Positions 6,305 to 8,003 of a stretch of DNA of 8,003 nt are shown here, one piece after another. Origin of the DNA: Alphaproteobacteria bacterium (GTDB lineage Bacteria; Pseudomonadota; Alphaproteobacteria; M2410); NCBI GenBank assembly GCA_021774955.1, contig JAJFIN010000025.1, forward strand, positions 1 through 8,003, read 5' to 3'. How positions within the stretch are numbered: position 1 is the first letter of the stretch; every line of letters starts with the position of its first letter. Both the position numbers and the translations under genes were made by a program. The notes under the pieces are model-generated. The model did no database searches. It saw only the letters and a program-made list of their open reading frames with translations, and had not been told where the DNA came from.

Positions 6305-7077
6305 CAGATAAACTCTTGAAAAAACTCGACGATGGTATTTTGACCCTGACACTCAATCGACCAGACAAACTCAACGCCATCGATTTCGAACTCCTCGATG
6401 ATCTCGTTGAAGCTTTTGATGACGCCAAGAAAAACAACGATGTCCGTGCGATCGTGCTCGCCGGTGAAGGTCGCATGTTTTGTGCCGGCGCCGATATCGG
6501 TCAAATGGTCGACCGCACACCGGCTGAATGGGAAGAGATTGTCGACCATTATCTCGATCCCGTGCGCGCCATCGCCAATATCGACAAACCCGTGATCACG
6601 CGCTGCCATGGCAATGTCGTCGGCGGCGGATTGGGCTTGGCTATCGCCAGCGATTTCAGAATTGCCGCTGAGGGCTCTCGCTATTGCGCGCCCTTCGTCA
6701 AACTAGCCCTCGCGGGATGCGATATGTCAGCGGGTTATTTTTTACCTCGACTGGTGGGCTTGGGGCCTGCCACCGATATGATGATGACAGGACGGTTTGT
6801 CGATGCCGAAGAAGCATTGCGTATCGGCCTCGTTTCGCGATTGGTGCCCGAAACGGAATTGGACAATGCGGTTTACGAACTGGCGCGATCTTTTGCTGAC
6901 GGCCCGCCACGGACCCTTGCTTTTACCAAACGGGCCATCCGGCGCTCGCTGGAACATGACATGGAAACCGAATTCGACTACGAAACCTTCGTTCAAGTGC
7001 AATGCCTACAAAGCGATGACCACAAAGAAGGTGTGATGGCGTTTCAAGAAAAGCGGCCCGCATCCTTTAAGCGGTGA
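6301..7077 (+). CDS. Enoyl-CoA hydratase/isomerase family protein 3 (both hydratase Glu missing)
   Basis: A 258-residue crotonase-fold protein of full length. Oxyanion-hole segments are MFCAGADI (about residues 59-66) and NVVGGGLGLAIASD. At the two catalytic Glu positions it has Gly112 (6634-6636) and Phe132 (APFVKLAL, 6694-6696). The loop that follows is LALAGCDMSAGYFLPRLVG; its Asp141 (6721-6723) falls, allowing a one-residue shift, near the aspartate used by delta-3,5-delta-2,4-dienoyl-CoA isomerase. This CDxxxxYFLPR loop type is recurrent among bacterial crotonases annotated only as enoyl-CoA hydratase. Classical hydration is unlikely; isomerisation or another CoA-enolate reaction fits better. 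It is more distant from the two crotonases upstream than they are from each other in the active-site loop, although its C-terminus AFQEKRPASFKR shows the same family ending. It is coupled to hotdog genes on both sides. Confidence 0.92.
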   Translation: MTDKLLKKLDDGILTLTLNRPDKLNAIDFELLDDLVEAFDDAKKNNDVRAIVLAGEGRMFCAGADIGQMVDRTPAEWEEIVDHYLDPVRAIANIDKPVITRCHGNVVGGGLGLAIASDFRIAAEGSRYCAPFVKLALAGCDMSAGYFLPRLVGLGPATDMMMTGRFVDAEEALRIGLVSRLVPETELDNAVYELARSFADGPPRTLAFTKRAIRRSLEHDMETEFDYETFVQVQCLQSDDHKEGVMAFQEKRPASFKR

Positions 7078-7514
7078 TGAGAAACTATATGGATGATGTA
7101 GTAAGTTCTGAAGTGCTCGGCTGGAGCTCCGACCCTGTAACCCAAGCCTTTGGCATTGTGTGTGAACACTTCGATAAGGAGCACACAATATATGTGCTGA
7201 AAGCCGGAGAAGAACATTGCAACATGTTTGGCGTCGTACACGGAGCGATTCTATTTGCCATGGCGGACATAGGCATGGGATCGGCAATCGCAAAGTCTCT
7301 GTCCGTTCCTAAACGTGTCGCAGCCGTGTCTATCAACGCAAACTACATACGGCCAACCTTACCGGGACGTGTCGTTGCCGAATCTCGGATTATCCGCATC
7401 GGCCGTACAATTTCAAATCTTCAAACCGAAATACACACCGACGGCAAAGATATCTCAGCATTATTTACCGGCACTTTTCATACATCCGAATTAGAGAGCA
7501 ATGCCCATGGCTGA
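7077..7514 (+). CDS. PaaI-type hotdog acyl-CoA thioesterase
   Basis: A PaaI-like thioesterase of about 145 residues. The diagnostic segment is CNMFGVVHGAILFAMADIG (about 48-66): Asn49, His55 (HGA in place of the usual HGG) and Asp64 on the helix, the position of the catalytic Asp in PaaI. SINANYIRPTLPGRVVAESR and the final GTFHT strand complete the domain. PaaI-type enzymes hydrolyse hydroxyphenylacetyl-CoA and related thioesters and often protect CoA pools in aromatic catabolic operons. The start is uncertain: GTG 7074 (GTGA overlap, one residue longer), ATG 7077 (TGATG overlap) and ATG 7089 are all in frame, and none has a convincing Shine-Dalgarno site; I chose the first ATG. The gene overlaps the following dehydrogenase by eight bases. 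Confidence 0.9.
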   Translation: MRNYMDDVVSSEVLGWSSDPVTQAFGIVCEHFDKEHTIYVLKAGEEHCNMFGVVHGAILFAMADIGMGSAIAKSLSVPKRVAAVSINANYIRPTLPGRVVAESRIIRIGRTISNLQTEIHTDGKDISALFTGTFHTSELESNAHG

Positions 7515-8003
7515 CCCAACCTTTGGAAGTGAAGAACTTCAATTTCAGGAAACCGTTCGAGCCTTTGTCGATAAAGAGGTCCTGCCGAATGCAACGGCTT
7601 GGGACTTAGAAGAAACGTATCCGCAAGAGCTGTTTAAAAAATTCGGCGAGCTTGGCTGGCTTGGGGTCTCGTTCCCAGAAAATTATGGTGGCTCGGGTGG
7701 CGGGTCTCTTATGTATGCCATTCTCTGCCGAGAGCTGGCACGCGGATCAGCCGCCATCTGTTTAGGTCTGTACGTTCACACGGCGCTTGCGGCTTCTGCC
7801 ATTTTGCATTTGGGATCAGAAGAACAAAAGAAACGCTATCTGCCGCCGGCCATGAAAGGTGAAAAAGTGGGTTGCTGGGCCTACGCAGAACCGGGCGCCG
7901 GTGCCGATGTTTCGAGCGCATCTCTGAAAGCCACCCGCGACGGCAGCGATTACATTCTCAACGGCACCAAGATGTATATCACCAACTCGCCCTTCGCCGA
8001 TTT
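7507..8003 (+). CDS. Acyl-CoA dehydrogenase, N-terminal part (3'-truncated by window)
   Basis: The frame is open from ATG 7507 to the window end (165 full codons) and encodes the N-terminal and start of the middle domain of an FAD-dependent acyl-CoA dehydrogenase, which forms trans-2-enoyl-CoA and passes electrons to ETF. Visible motifs are FQETVRAFVDKEVLP (helix 1), LGWLGVSFPENYGGSGGGS, a GCWAYAEPGAGADVSS version of the flavin/substrate motif AxTEPxAGSD (Glu128 to Asp134) and YILNGTKMYITN (149-160). An in-frame ATG at 7501 is also possible, but AGAGAG at 7493-7498 is spaced eight bases from 7507 and only two from 7501. The catalytic base, normally in the C-terminal domain, lies outside the window, so dehydrogenase rather than an oxidase or nitroalkane-type relative is assumed. 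It probably supplies the unsaturated substrate for the crotonases. Confidence 0.92.
   Translation, partial: MADPTFGSEELQFQETVRAFVDKEVLPNATAWDLEETYPQELFKKFGELGWLGVSFPENYGGSGGGSLMYAILCRELARGSAAICLGLYVHTALAASAILHLGSEEQKKRYLPPAMKGEKVGCWAYAEPGAGADVSSASLKATRDGSDYILNGTKMYITNSPFAD

Noticed and set aside
7501..7506. ATG 7501 as start of the acyl-CoA dehydrogenase
   Set aside because: Only two bases separate it from AGAGAG; ATG 7507 has normal spacing. The difference is two residues and does not change the annotation.
1..8003. Promoters, rho-independent terminators, tRNA/rRNA, CRISPR arrays, insertion sequences
   Set aside because: There is no non-coding stretch longer than a few bases, and I found no T-tract hairpin, cloverleaf, regular repeat-spacer pattern, terminal inverted repeat or transposase motif.

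Overview
The window is one dense, single-strand catabolic operon from a bacterium. The base composition is moderate (about 52-55% G+C by eye), GTG starts are common, Shine-Dalgarno sites are of the GAGGT/AAAGGA type, and the gene set is typical of a proteobacterium. An environmental alphaproteobacterium is my best guess, but nothing here fixes the taxonomy. All genes read on the + strand, and each starts within about 8 bases of its neighbour's stop, usually with ATGA or GTGA overlaps. I see no promoter, terminator, regulator, RNA gene, mobile element or CRISPR array. The operon runs off both ends of the window.

Layout: (1) the C-terminal part of a thiolase-like protein (1-546); (2) a complete second thiolase-like protein (543-1697); (3, 4) two adjacent DUF35-type zinc-ribbon/OB-fold proteins (1694-2146, 2143-2556); (5, 6) two adjacent crotonase-fold enzymes (2553-3344, 3348-4127); (7) a beta-keto acid cleavage enzyme of the DUF849/BKACE family (4132-5007); (8) an ACMSD-like amidohydrolase-2 protein (5012-5866); (9) a hotdog-fold thioesterase-like protein (5870-6304); (10) a third crotonase (6301-7077); (11) a PaaI-type hotdog thioesterase (7077-7514); (12) the N-terminal part of an acyl-CoA dehydrogenase (7507-8003).

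Together the genes look like a pathway that breaks down a CoA-activated acid. Acyl-CoA dehydrogenase introduces a double bond and crotonases hydrate or isomerise it. Thiolase-like/DUF35 complexes then cleave a C-C bond, BKACE exchanges a beta-keto acid with acetyl-CoA to give acetoacetate and a new acyl-CoA, and thioesterases release or proofread CoA esters. The substrate cannot be read from the sequence.

Several enzymes lack the standard catalytic residues of their families. Thiolase-like 2 has Gly where the nucleophilic Cys should be and Asn where the GHP-motif His should be; thiolase-like 1 has Tyr at that His position. The three crotonases have three different active-site patterns (Glu/Glu, Glu/Asn, Gly/Phe). 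The amidohydrolase has Trp-x-Thr in place of the metal-binding His-x-His. This points to specialised and perhaps uncharacterised chemistry, possibly retro-aldol cleavage as in the Ltp2-ChsH2(DUF35) steroid side-chain aldolase, rather than ordinary beta-oxidation.
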